Of a stretch of DNA of 61,511 nucleotides, positions 28,193-35,937 are shown one piece after another. This DNA is from Roseiflexus sp. (lineage in GTDB: Bacteria > Chloroflexota > Chloroflexia > Chloroflexales > Roseiflexaceae): positions 1-61,511 of the forward strand of contig JAGHYV010000018.1 in the NCBI GenBank assembly GCA_017743475.1. The letters are read 5' to 3'. Each line of letters opens with the position of its first letter. Positions within the stretch are counted from its first letter, which is position 1. The notes under the pieces are model-generated. The model was not told the DNA's origin. It did no database searches and saw only the letters and a list, made by a program, of their open reading frames with translations. The position numbers were made by a program, and so were the translations under genes.

Positions 28193-29527
28193 CTAGTAGA
28201 CCGGCAGATACCGGTCGAGTTCCCACTGACTGATCGCGTGGCTATACTCTTCCCACTCACGCGCGCGAGCTTCGATGAAACGTTCGAGTATATGCGGACC
28301 GAGCGCTTCGGTGATCACATCATCGCGCTGCAACTCCTCGAGCGCCGTGCCGAGGGTCGATGGCAGCACTTCAAACTGACGCGCGCGCAGATCGACTTCG
28401 AACAGATCCTCTTCAACTGGCGGCGGCAACGGCAGCTCGCGCCGGATACCATCGAGACCGGCTGCCAGAATGACTGCCAGCGCCAGATACGGATTGCACG
28501 ACGGATCGGCGCAGCGCAGTTCGACCCGTGCCGACTGCGGTCGAGCGGTGCTGATACGTGGTACCCGCACCAGTTGCGCGCGGTTGGTACGCCCCCAGAT
28601 TAGGTAGACCGGCGCTTCAAAGCCGGGCACCAGGCGTTTATACGAGTTCACCAGCGGCGCCAGGACGGCGATCATACCGCGCGCGTGCGCTAGCAACCCA
28701 GCGATGAAATGCCGCGCCAGTTTCGAGATGCAGTACGGGTCGTGTGCATCGAAGAACAGATTGTGACCGCTGGCTGCGTCGACCAGACTCAGATGCATAT
28801 GCAGCCCGTTCCCATTCAAATGGGCAATTGGTTTGGGCATAAACGTGGCATAGAGGTTCTGTTGTTGCGCTATTGCCTTGAGAGTCGCGCGGGTGGTCAC
28901 CAGATTATCGGCGGCGCGCAGACCGTGCGTATGGCGCAGATCGATTTCGTGCTGACCAAGCGCGCCTTCATGGTGGGTTGCTTCGACTTCGATGCCGAAC
29001 GCTTGCAATGCGCGCACCATGCGACGGCGAATATGGGTGGCGGCATCGGTGGTGGCATCGAAGTATCCAGCAACATCGTTGGGGATCAACGCCGGACGAC
29101 CGTCTGGTCCAGAGCGAAACAGAAAGAACTCAACCTCTGGACCAACGAGAAAGGTCATCCCCATGCGCTGCACTGCATCGAGTGCACGCCGCAGCGCATA
29201 GCGCGGGTCGCCAGCGAACGGCTTCCCCTCTGGCGTATGGACATCGCAGATCATGCGCGCTGTCACAATTCCTGCTGCCTCATCCCATGGAACAATCGCA
29301 AATGTATCGAGATCGGGCACAAGATACATGTCACTTTCGGCGACGCGGGCAAACCCTTCGAGCGAGGATCCGTCGAACCAGACGCCGTGGTCGAGGCAAT
29401 CGGGAAGCTCGGATACCGGGATGGTGACGTTCTTCACCATGCCAACAATATCAGTATACTGGAGGCTGACGAACTCAACCTGGCGTTCCGCAGCCTGCTT
29501 GAGAATAGTTTCAGGAGAGACTGTCAT
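28193..29527 (-). CDS. glnA: Glutamine synthetase, type I
   Basis: A 444-residue enzyme making glutamine from glutamate, ammonia and ATP; the length matches the GSI-alpha class. Motifs: WFDGSSLEGFARVAESDMYL, metal ligands in GPEVEFFLF, HHEGALGQHEIDL, NGNGLHMHLSL and the ATP/glutamate site NRAQLVRVPR. Its start overlaps the stop of the upstream lipoprotein gene by 4 bp (ATGA), so translation is probably coupled. No adenylylation-type Tyr site was sought in detail. Confidence 0.97.
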   Translation of the reverse strand: MTVSPETILKQAAERQVEFVSLQYTDIVGMVKNVTIPVSELPDCLDHGVWFDGSSLEGFARVAESDMYLVPDLDTFAIVPWDEAAGIVTARMICDVHTPEGKPFAGDPRYALRRALDAVQRMGMTFLVGPEVEFFLFRSGPDGRPALIPNDVAGYFDATTDAATHIRRRMVRALQAFGIEVEATHHEGALGQHEIDLRHTHGLRAADNLVTTRATLKAIAQQQNLYATFMPKPIAHLNGNGLHMHLSLVDAASGHNLFFDAHDPYCISKLARHFIAGLLAHARGMIAVLAPLVNSYKRLVPGFEAPVYLIWGRTNRAQLVRVPRISTARPQSARVELRCADPSCNPYLALAVILAAGLDGIRRELPLPPPVEEDLFEVDLRARQFEVLPSTLGTALEELQRDDVITEALGPHILERFIEARAREWEEYSHAISQWELDRYLPVY

Positions 29528-29958
29528 TGGTTCTTCTGTACTCTCTGATACAAAATCTGATAACTGCCGTCACGTGCGCCACGTGCGGTGACACGGTAGC
29601 GCAGCACGCCGTTTTCGTCGAGACGCACCATACCAGATCGCGATACCTGATCGCCAGGACGACCCTGGACGGCGAATGCAACGCTCCCCCCAGCATTCAA
29701 CAGTTCCAGGCGTATTTCCCCCTGCTGGAGTTCGAGGATTGCAATCACCCGGAGCAGCGCTTCGCCATCACCAAGAGAGATGGTAGACACTTCAGATCCT
29801 TCGGCGCCCAGAAATGTGTGGGTCACATTTCCCGCATCGGGACGTACATCGATTGACGTCCGCTCTCCCGACACCAGCATACATGCCTGGAGAAACAGGA
29901 TCGTTGCCGCACCGATCAGCGCCAGGTATCGTCGTTTTCGGCACAAGAACGGTTGCAC
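29524..29958 (-). CDS. Small lipoprotein of unknown function
   Basis: A 144-residue protein from a GTG start. The signal sequence ends in a lipobox (ILFLQAC), so the mature protein should be lipid-anchored at Cys26. The remainder is a predicted beta-rich domain of unknown family (VSTISLGDGEALLRVI, GRPGDQVSRSGMVRL). It lies between the LysW-like gene and glnA, overlapping glnA by 4 bp. Confidence 0.75.
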   Translation of the reverse strand: MQPFLCRKRRYLALIGAATILFLQACMLVSGERTSIDVRPDAGNVTHTFLGAEGSEVSTISLGDGEALLRVIAILELQQGEIRLELLNAGGSVAFAVQGRPGDQVSRSGMVRLDENGVLRYRVTARGARDGSYQILYQRVQKNQ

Positions 29959-29961
29959 TCT

Positions 29962-30159
29962 TTATCCATACGACTCCGGGCGATCATCCGCATTGTACGT
30001 TGCCTCTTCTGGTACGAGTTTCAATCGCACCGGACGGCGCGCTTCGACATACAGATTACTCTCACAGTCGGTGCACACCAGGCGCGTGCCTGGAGTCACA
30101 TACTCTTGCAGTGCCAGTTTTCGCCCGCAAACTGGGCACGTCGTCACTTCAAGCGGCAT
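29962..30159 (-). CDS. LysW-like zinc-ribbon protein
   Basis: A 65-residue protein with CPVC-X17-CTDC, exactly the spacing found in the LysW of this window (CPEC-X17-CPDC), followed by a similar L-[EY]-V...P..L stretch. It lacks the C-terminal EDWGE whose terminal Glu carries the amino group in true LysW; it ends DDRPESYG. It is therefore a structural paralog rather than the amino-group carrier. ATG 30159 was chosen; a TTG at 30180 overlapping the ftsY stop would add 7 residues. It lies between ftsY and a lipoprotein gene in the glnA run. Confidence 0.75.
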   Translation of the reverse strand: MPLEVTTCPVCGRKLALQEYVTPGTRLVCTDCESNLYVEARRPVRLKLVPEEATYNADDRPESYG

Positions 30160-30176
30160 TGTTGTATTGCGATGAC

Positions 30177-31157
30177 TCAATCCTGGGCAAACAACGACTC
30201 CACGAACGTTTCGGCATCGAAGAGTGCCAGATCGGTCATCTTCTCACCGGTGCCAACGTAGCGGATTGGGCGCTCGATATCCTGCGCAATGGCAAAGGCA
30301 ATCCCTCCTTTGGCGGTGCCATCAAGTTTGGTGACCGCCACGTGGGTCACATCGACTGCCTTCAGGAATGATTTTGCCTGCAACACGCCGTTCTGACCGG
30401 TTGTGGCATCGATCACCAGCAGCACCTCGTGCGGTGCATCCGGGAAGCGTCGCCGGATGATATTGCGCAACTTTTGCAATTCCAGCATCAGGTTCGTCTT
30501 GGAATGCAGGCGCCCGGCGGTATCAATGATCAAGACATCAACATTATCTTTGGACACCGCCTCGATCGCATCGTATACCACTGCGCCGGGATCGGCGCCC
30601 TGGCCTCGTGAGATTACCGGCACACCCACACGCTCCGCCCATGTTTCCAGTTGCTCGGTCGCTGCAGCACGGAAGGTGTCGCCAGCTGCCAGCAGAACGC
30701 GTTTGCCGAACTGGTTCTTCAGGCGGTACGCTAGTTTAGCGATTAGGGTCGTCTTGCCAGAGCCATTGACGCCAACTACCAATATGATGTACGGGTGCGC
30801 ATCGATCTGGGGATGACGTTCCTGTTCCTGAAGGACGCGTACCATCTCCGCCTTCAGCATATCGCGCGCCTCGCGCGCCCGCTTGACGCCATAACGGTTG
30901 CAACGGTCCTTGGTGCGGTTGACCAGATACATCGTTGTTTCGACGCCGACATCCGCCTGGATCAACAGCGCCTCGAGATCGTCCCACAGATCATCGGTGA
31001 TCGGGTCATTGGTGGCGAACAGGCTGGCGATCTGTCCAAACAGGCCACGGCGCGCTTTCGCGGTTGCCTGATCGATCTTTTGCTCTTCCTGTCGTGCTTC
31101 TTCCTCAGTGCGCGGCGCATCCTGCCCGCGACCGAACATCCGCTTGAAAAATCCCAT
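30177..31157 (-). CDS. ftsY: Signal recognition particle receptor FtsY
   Basis: A 326-residue SRP GTPase that delivers ribosomes making membrane proteins to the translocon. N domain at about 35-115, G domain after it with VGVNGSGKTTLIAKLA (P-loop), DTAGRLHSK, TKLDGTAKGG and the closing GTGEKMTDLALF. The acidic N-terminal A domain is short. ATG 31157 (MGFFKRMFGRG) follows a GGAGATC ribosome-binding site; the ten codons upstream look non-coding. First gene of a minus-strand run reaching acpS. Confidence 0.96.
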   Translation of the reverse strand: MGFFKRMFGRGQDAPRTEEEARQEEQKIDQATAKARRGLFGQIASLFATNDPITDDLWDDLEALLIQADVGVETTMYLVNRTKDRCNRYGVKRAREARDMLKAEMVRVLQEQERHPQIDAHPYIILVVGVNGSGKTTLIAKLAYRLKNQFGKRVLLAAGDTFRAAATEQLETWAERVGVPVISRGQGADPGAVVYDAIEAVSKDNVDVLIIDTAGRLHSKTNLMLELQKLRNIIRRRFPDAPHEVLLVIDATTGQNGVLQAKSFLKAVDVTHVAVTKLDGTAKGGIAFAIAQDIERPIRYVGTGEKMTDLALFDAETFVESLFAQD

Positions 31158-31293
31158 GATCTCCTCGCGATCTCGCCCGCGTTGCACACGTGTCTAACCC
31201 GTATTGTACCACGTTGCCGCCGGAGATCGACAAATCGGTCTGTCGGGACGTAGAACGCCCCGCATCTTGCACATGATCTGCACGATTTTCATC

Positions 31294-31322
31294 TTGCTTC
31301 TGCAAAATCTTCATGGTATAGT
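31294..31322 (+). promoter_or_regulatory. Probable promoter of the small lipoprotein gene
   Basis: TTGCTT at 31294-31299, a 17-bp spacer and TATAGT at 31317-31322. The -35 box matches 4 of 6 consensus positions and the -10 box 5 of 6. The coding sequence begins at 31399. Confidence 0.5.
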
Positions 31323-31398
31323 TGAGACAAGTCCACACACAAGGTATCCAGAATCGAAACGCAAGCGCAATAGTCACATCAGAAGGGAGTAAAGTCAC

Positions 31399-31761
31399 AT
31401 GCTGCGAACCATCAAACGCCGCGGAGTGGCGCTGATCGCCGGTTTGGGTCTGGTGCTGAGCATTGCAGCCTGCGCAAGTCAGGCAAAGGTGCAGGATCAA
31501 CCGTTGCTGAACCAGTTAATGGCGCCGAACGGCTTCGTCATTCAGCAGCCAGCGCAGTCTCCAGCGCAGTTGAATCAGACGGACGTAAACACAGTGCCCT
31601 TGCTTGATCGCGTTGAGCAGGCGCCCGCTGCCCCCGCCAGCGATGCACAGGTGACGTTTGATCGTACAGAAAAGGCGCCAGCTGCCGCACCTGCGAGCAA
31701 GTCGCAGCACGCAACGGAAACGAAGAAGGACGCTGCTATGTCCATGGGGTGTGGAAAGTAA
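31399..31761 (+). CDS. Small secreted lipoprotein, Pro/Ala/Gln-rich
   Basis: A 120-residue protein with a signal sequence ending in a lipobox (LSIAACAS), so it should be lipid-anchored at Cys25. The mature part is low-complexity (QPAQSPAQLNQT, two similar segments VPLLDRVEQAPAAPAS and VTFDRTEKAPAAAPAS) and ends MGCGK. No family was recognised. It has its own promoter upstream and an intrinsic terminator downstream, so it is a single-gene unit. Confidence 0.8.
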   Translation: MLRTIKRRGVALIAGLGLVLSIAACASQAKVQDQPLLNQLMAPNGFVIQQPAQSPAQLNQTDVNTVPLLDRVEQAPAAPASDAQVTFDRTEKAPAAAPASKSQHATETKKDAAMSMGCGK

Positions 31762-31788
31762 CGTCGCCACTTCATAGACGTGAAACGA

Positions 31789-31822
31789 AACAGGGGTAGA
31801 CACGGGTTTACCCCTGTTTTGT
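31789..31822 (+). terminator. Intrinsic terminator after the lipoprotein gene
   Basis: ACAGGGGTA pairs with TTACCCCTGT around a short loop and is followed by TTTTGTCTTC. It lies about 30 bp after the lipoprotein stop codon. Confidence 0.85.
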
Positions 31823-31849
31823 CTTCTGTTGCCAGGTTGAACTGGCCGT

Positions 31850-32345
31850 GGGGCTGATGGCGATTGAGAAATAAATCCGCTATCCCGCGCAAGCCGTCGG
31901 GGTGAACCCCTCGGCTATCCAGGGCAAAGCCCGCCTGCGCGGGCTGGCGCGCGCCGTCGGGGTGAACCCCTCGGCTATACGGGGCAAGGCCCGTCTGCGC
32001 AGGCGCGACGTTGCGCATGCGGGCTGAAGCCCTCCCTGAGCGCGTGGAAGCCCCTGCGGGGCTATGGCGTGCTCACCGCTGAGAGCGATGGGCAGCATGA
32101 TTGAACCACATGCGTCCTGGGTGCGCGGGCGTCCCCGCCCGCATGCGGAGACTGCGGGCTAGTGGAGATTGAGAAATAAATCCGCTATCCCGCGCCAGCC
32201 ATCGGGCTGAAGCCCTCGGCTATCCAGGGCGAAGCCCGCCTGCGCAGGCTGGATTGGGGCACGGCGATGCTACGCCGAAGCGGCACCGTTAGGGCACGGC
32301 ATGCCGTGCCCCGACCTGCCGTACCCCGACCTGCAGCCGGAAACA
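31850..32345. repeat. Cluster of dispersed GC-rich repeats in the gap before def
   Basis: At least three related units of the type GAACCCCTCGGCTAT followed by GGGCRAAGCCCGCCTGCGC occur (near 31900, 31960 and 32210), two of them preceded by GATTGAGAAATAAATCCGC. A piece starting TGATTGAACCACATGCGTCC (32098) matches the elements at 37568 and 41847. CTGAAGCCCTCCCTGAGCGC (32025) recurs inverted near 55710. A perfect palindrome GGCACGGCATGCCGTGCC is at 32288. No gene is seen between 31823 and 32529. Confidence 0.75.
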
Positions 32346-32529
32346 GGCGCCTCGCGCGATACGGCAGGCCTAGACTATTCCAGACAAAACTCATCACAAG
32401 GGTTTTCATCTTTGTCAGTCATGGGTTATCTGGCGCATCGCGCCGTAGCGAACATTCACATCAGGCACATCGCACCAGGGCGAACGCTCAAACCTTCAAC
32501 CTTCAACCTTCCCGCCTTCAACTCCCGCC

Positions 32530-33087
32530 TCACTCCGCTGCCGTCGGTGCCATCTCTTCGCTGTAATCCTTCAGTGTTGAGAGATCGCGGATGCGCTCGG
32601 TGAACAGAATGCCGTCCAGGTGATCGATCTCGTGCTGCAAGGCGCGCCCAAGCAATCCCGTTGCCCGGCGGATGCGCTGCCGCCGCCCGTTGAGATCGGT
32701 GTACTCGACGGTAACCCACGCTGCGCGTGGTACTTCACCGTACCAGCCCGGCAGGCTGAGGCACCCTTCCAGCCCCACGTCTTCCTGATCGCTGGCTTTA
32801 ATAATTTCGGGATTGATTAGCACAAAGTTTTGCTCCGGCGCCACTTCGATCTTTGAACCGTCGGGGCGCTCTTCGACCACCGGCGGGATTGAAATGACCG
32901 CCAGGCGCTGCAAAACGCCGATCTGGGGCGCTGCGAGTCCAACGCCGTTAGCGGCGCGCATCGTCTCGACCATATCGGCCACCAGTTGTTTCAGCGCCGG
33001 GTTTGGCAACCGCACCGGATGGCAGCGCGTCGTCAGGATTTTCTTGTCGTCGGGGTTATCAATACGCAAAATGCGGCGCAGCGCCAT
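32530..33087 (-). CDS. def: Peptide deformylase
   Basis: A 185-residue metalloenzyme that removes formyl groups from new protein N-termini. All three motifs are present: GVGLAAPQIG, EGCLSLPG with the Cys ligand, and HEIDHLDG (HEXXH). ATG 33087 was chosen because the residues before it do not resemble the family. The ISAs1 element inserted about 100 bp upstream. Confidence 0.97.
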   Translation of the reverse strand: MALRRILRIDNPDDKKILTTRCHPVRLPNPALKQLVADMVETMRAANGVGLAAPQIGVLQRLAVISIPPVVEERPDGSKIEVAPEQNFVLINPEIIKASDQEDVGLEGCLSLPGWYGEVPRAAWVTVEYTDLNGRRQRIRRATGLLGRALQHEIDHLDGILFTERIRDLSTLKDYSEEMAPTAAE

Positions 33088-33185
33088 AGCGTCCTGTCCT
33101 CCACAGAAGTTGCAGCACTCTCGATTGCGGTGCATTGGAACAATTATAGCATGGCGGCGCGAAGCGTGGACTTGCCGCAACGCCG

Positions 33186-34367
33186 TAGGGCTTTTCAGGG
33201 TTTTCATCTTTTGGTATCATGAGCGTCGCTTCGCAGCAACGATAGGGAGGGACACGACGATGAATGTCATCCAGGCGCTCAAGACGATCCCCGACCCGCG
33301 CAGTCGCCGCGGCCGCCAATATCCGCTCTTCGGCCTCCTCGCCATCGTGCTGCTCGCGGCCATGCACGGGGAACGGTCGTTACGCGGGATGTGGCTGTGG
33401 GCGCGTGCGCGCCAGGACGACCTGCTCACCCATCCGGCGCTCGGCTTGCGCGCCGTGCGACGGATTCCGAGCCTGGCGACGTTCTGGTATGCGGTGCGCA
33501 CGACGCCCGCCGGGGAACTGGAGCGGGCGCTGGCCCCCCTGCTGTCGGCGGAACGCGATCTGGCCCTTGATGGGAAATGGCTGCGTGGGAGCAAGCGGGA
33601 CGCAACCGACGCCCTTCGGGTGGTGACCCTCGCCGGGGTGACGGCGGGACAGGTCTGGGCGCAACGCGCCGTGCCGGACGGCGACGAATTGGCGGCGGCG
33701 CTGGCCCTCCTGGAAGCGTTCCCGCTTGAGGGCAAGGTCATCAGCGCCGATGCCGGTCTGCTGCGTCCGCCCTTCGTCCAGAACGCGGTGGAAAAAAAGG
33801 GGGTTACATTGGGCTCATCAAGCCCAATCAGCCCGACCTCCATCAGGCCCTCGTGAACTGGATCGGGATGCCGGACGCGCGGGCGCCAGATCGCGTGCAG
33901 ACGGTCAAACGCCACGGACGGGTCGAGCGCCGGTCGCTGTGGATGGCGCCGTGCGGCGACCTCAGCCCGTATCTGGAACAAGCGTGCGCCTGGCCCGGCG
34001 CGCAGTGGTGCGGCTGGATCGAACGGACGCGCTGGCGCGCCGGACGGGAAGAAACGCACTGCCACGTCTGGATTGCCGGCGCTGCCTTTCCCTGGCCCTT
34101 GACCCCAGACGACGCGCTCGCCCGGCTGCAGGCCCACTGGACGATTGAAAACCGGGTCTTTCGGGTGCGTGATGTCACGTATGATGAGGACCGCTTGCAC
34201 GGACGAATGATCGGGCATGGGTTGAGCAGTATTCGGAACGGCGCCATCACGCTCCTGCGTCAACTGGACTATCGGTACATTCCCGATGCGCAACGGGCGA
34301 TTGCCGCGCAGCCCGCGTTGGCGTTCGCTCTCCTGGGAGGATAAGATGAGAACTTTGAAAAGCCCTA
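33186..34367 (+). mobile_element. ISAs1-family insertion sequence, 1182 bp, with 8-bp target duplication
   Basis: The ends are imperfect inverted repeats: left TAGGGCTTTTCAGGGTTTTC (33186 on), right (read inward) TAGGGCTTTTCAAAGTTCTC, both leading into CATCTT. The 8-bp CAACGCCG flanks both sides (33178-33185 and 34368-34375), a perfect target-site duplication, so the insertion is recent. It carries one transposase gene in two frames. It sits between def (divergent) and the lysine promoter, whose -35 box begins 17 bp after the element ends. Confidence 0.92.
33260..34344 (+). CDS. ISAs1-family transposase, two frames joined by a -1 shift
   Basis: The first frame (33260-33856) reads MNVIQALKTIPDPRSRRGRQ, the usual ISAs1 opening, then LALDGKWLRGSK with the first catalytic Asp and VISADAGLL with the second. 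At 33792-33799 the sequence A AAA AAG, read in frame as GAA AAA AAG, is a classic slippery heptamer. A -1 slip there continues EKKGGYIGLIKPNQPDLHQA and then HWTIENRVFRVRDVTYDEDR with the catalytic Glu, to the stop at 34344. The joined product is 361 residues, normal for the family. It may be programmed frameshifting, transcriptional slippage on A7, or a simple one-base deletion. A GGGAGGG ribosome-binding site precedes ATG 33260. Confidence 0.88.
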
Positions 34368-34384
34368 CAACGCCGCGCCCACAC

Positions 34385-34413
34385 TTGACAGCCCGGCGTC
34401 CTAGTGGTACACT
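34385..34413 (+). promoter_or_regulatory. Promoter of the lysine biosynthesis block
   Basis: TTGACA at 34385-34390, a 17-bp spacer and TACACT at 34408-34413. Transcription would start near 34420, about 28 nt before the leader-peptide ATG. Confidence 0.8.
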
Positions 34414-34447
34414 GCGCAATGCATTATCGCACAAGTTAGAGTTCGGT

Positions 34448-34510
34448 ATGCATTCCCTGTTCGCCAAGCAGGTCAAGCAGAGCAAACAGCCGGACTCCTG
34501 GTCTGGTTAG
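34448..34510 (+). CDS. Leader peptide with clustered Lys codons, probable lysine attenuator
   Basis: A 20-codon frame from ATG 34448 to TAG 34508-34510. Lys codons are at positions 7, 10 and 13 (34466, 34475, 34484) in the segment AKQVKQSKQ. The last four codons (tcc tgg tct ggt) overlap the first strand of the antiterminator. It fits a ribosome-stalling sensor of charged tRNA-Lys. The ribosome-binding site is weak (AGTTAGAG upstream). Inference from position and structure; there is no homology to lean on. Confidence 0.65.
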   Translation: MHSLFAKQVKQSKQPDSWSG

Positions 34511-34561
34511 GCTCGCTTGTCCCGCAGTGTGGTAGACGGGCGCCCGCTTCGCCAGACCAGG
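34497..34561 (+). promoter_or_regulatory. Antiterminator hairpin of the lysine attenuator
   Basis: CCTGGTCTGG at 34497-34506 is perfectly complementary to CCAGACCAGG at 34552-34561, which lies in the loop of the downstream terminator. A ribosome stalled at the Lys codons (34466-34486) would leave 34497-34506 free to pair, blocking the terminator; one that finishes at the TAG would cover it and let the terminator form. Confidence 0.7.
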
Positions 34562-34580
34562 TGAAGCGGGCTTTCTGTTT
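34542..34580 (+). terminator. Intrinsic terminator in the leader of the lysine block
   Basis: GCCCGCTTC at 34542-34550 pairs with GAAGCGGGC at 34563-34571 (9 bp, perfect), followed by TTTCTGTTT. It ends 18 bp before the homoaconitase start codon, so it must be conditional for the gene to be transcribed from the upstream promoter. Confidence 0.85.
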
Positions 34581-34598
34581 GCGTCTCAGGAGGGTATC

Positions 34599-35864
34599 GT
34601 GGGGCAAACGCTTGCAGAGCAGATCCTTTCGCACGCTGCCGGGCGTCCGGTCGCTGCCGGCGAGAATATCGTCGCCAGGATTGATCTGGCGATGATGCAC
34701 GACAGCATCTCACCGAGCATCATCAAAGTCCTGCACCACGAATTGGGTGCCGAACGGGTGTGGGATCGCGACCGTGTGGCAGTGGTGGTGGACCACGTTG
34801 CACCGGCGGCGACGATCCAGAATGCTGAGCATCAACTGGCGTTGCGACGGTGGGTGCGTCAGCAGCAGATCACGCATTTCTTCGATGTCGGGCGCGGCAT
34901 CTCGCATCCGGTGCTGATCGAAGAGGGGCTGGCGCGTCCCGGTATGCTGATTATCGGCAGCGACTCGCACTCAACAGCGTATGGCGCGGTCGGGGCGTTT
35001 GGCACCGGCATGGGTTCCACCGATATGGCGCTGGCGCTGGCGACCGGGCAGACGTGGCTGCGTGTGCCGGAGACGGTGCGCATTCTGGCGCGTGGGCGGT
35101 TTCAACCCGGCGTCGGCGCGAAGGATTTGGGGCTGCGCGTAGCGCGTCTGATCGGTGCCGATGGCGCGACCTATCAGTCAGTTGAGTGGCACGGCGTCGA
35201 GGAATTGAGCATCGGCGAACGGATGACGCTTGCTACGCTCTCTGTTGAAATCGGTGCGAAGGCGGGGATCATTCCGCCCGTCGGTCCCGGTTGGGAGGAA
35301 CACGCAAACCGTCGCGGCATCACCGTCCCGTCATGGTTGCGCGTCGAAGAAGGAGCGCGCTACAGTCGCACCGTGGAGGTCGATCTCAACACCCTTGAGC
35401 CACAGGTGAGCGTGCCGCACTTCGTGGACAATGTGCGCGACCTGAGCGATCTAGGGCGTGTTGATGTGGATGTGGTCTATATCGGTACCTGCACGAACGG
35501 TCACGCAAATGACCTTGCTGCTGCTGCGCGCATCCTAAAGGGGCGCAAAGTGGCGCGCGGCGTGCGCCTCCTAGTCGTGCCAGCGTCGAGCGAGGCGTTG
35601 CAGCAGGCGACAGCGGATGGAACGCTGGCGATACTCCTTGAAGCCGGCGCAGCCATTGGCACCCCCGGATGCGGCGCGTGTATTGGTCGGCACATGGGCG
35701 TCCTGGCGCCCGGCGAGGTCTGCCTGTTCACCGGCAACCGCAACTTCCGCGGGCGCATGGGATCGCCAGAGGCGCAGATCTACCTGGCGTCGCCTGAAGT
35801 TGCGGCGGCGACAGCAGTGCTGGGGTATATCGCTCACCCAGCGGAGGTTATGGATGGGCGGTAA
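34599..35864 (+). CDS. lysT: Homoaconitase / 3-isopropylmalate dehydratase family, large subunit
   Basis: A 421-residue iron-sulfur enzyme subunit from a GTG start behind AGGAGGG. Family features: DSHSTAYGAVGAFGTGMGST, IGTCTNGHANDL with one cluster Cys, and GTPGCGACIGRHMG with the other two. In this locus it most likely converts homocitrate to homoisocitrate in the alpha-aminoadipate route to lysine. The leucine-pathway role (LeuC) cannot be excluded from sequence alone. Expression is probably set by the attenuator upstream. Its small subunit lies 2 kb downstream beyond a PLP enzyme and a repeat region. Confidence 0.88.
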   Translation: MGQTLAEQILSHAAGRPVAAGENIVARIDLAMMHDSISPSIIKVLHHELGAERVWDRDRVAVVVDHVAPAATIQNAEHQLALRRWVRQQQITHFFDVGRGISHPVLIEEGLARPGMLIIGSDSHSTAYGAVGAFGTGMGSTDMALALATGQTWLRVPETVRILARGRFQPGVGAKDLGLRVARLIGADGATYQSVEWHGVEELSIGERMTLATLSVEIGAKAGIIPPVGPGWEEHANRRGITVPSWLRVEEGARYSRTVEVDLNTLEPQVSVPHFVDNVRDLSDLGRVDVDVVYIGTCTNGHANDLAAAARILKGRKVARGVRLLVVPASSEALQQATADGTLAILLEAGAAIGTPGCGACIGRHMGVLAPGEVCLFTGNRNFRGRMGSPEAQIYLASPEVAAATAVLGYIAHPAEVMDGR

Positions 35865-35937
35865 TGGGTTGCCATCGCCGCGATCAGTGCCCTGACGATT
35901 GGCAGTCTGTCAGGCTCAGGGTAGAGGGAGACGACCG

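Noticed and set aside
32813-33259. N-terminal extension of the transposase frame back to 32813
   Set aside because: It runs antisense through def and across the IS end; the true start has a GGGAGGG site at 33246-33252 and the family's usual N-terminus.
33217-34485. 422-codon minus-strand open frame across the IS
   Set aside because: Antisense to the ISAs1 transposase, with Arg/Ser/Ala-rich composition; the plus strand has the family motifs.
34497-34580. T-box or lysine riboswitch in the lysT leader
   Set aside because: The leader is only about 180 nt, no T-box sequence or multi-helix lysine aptamer was seen, and a leader ORF plus two alternative stems explains the region.
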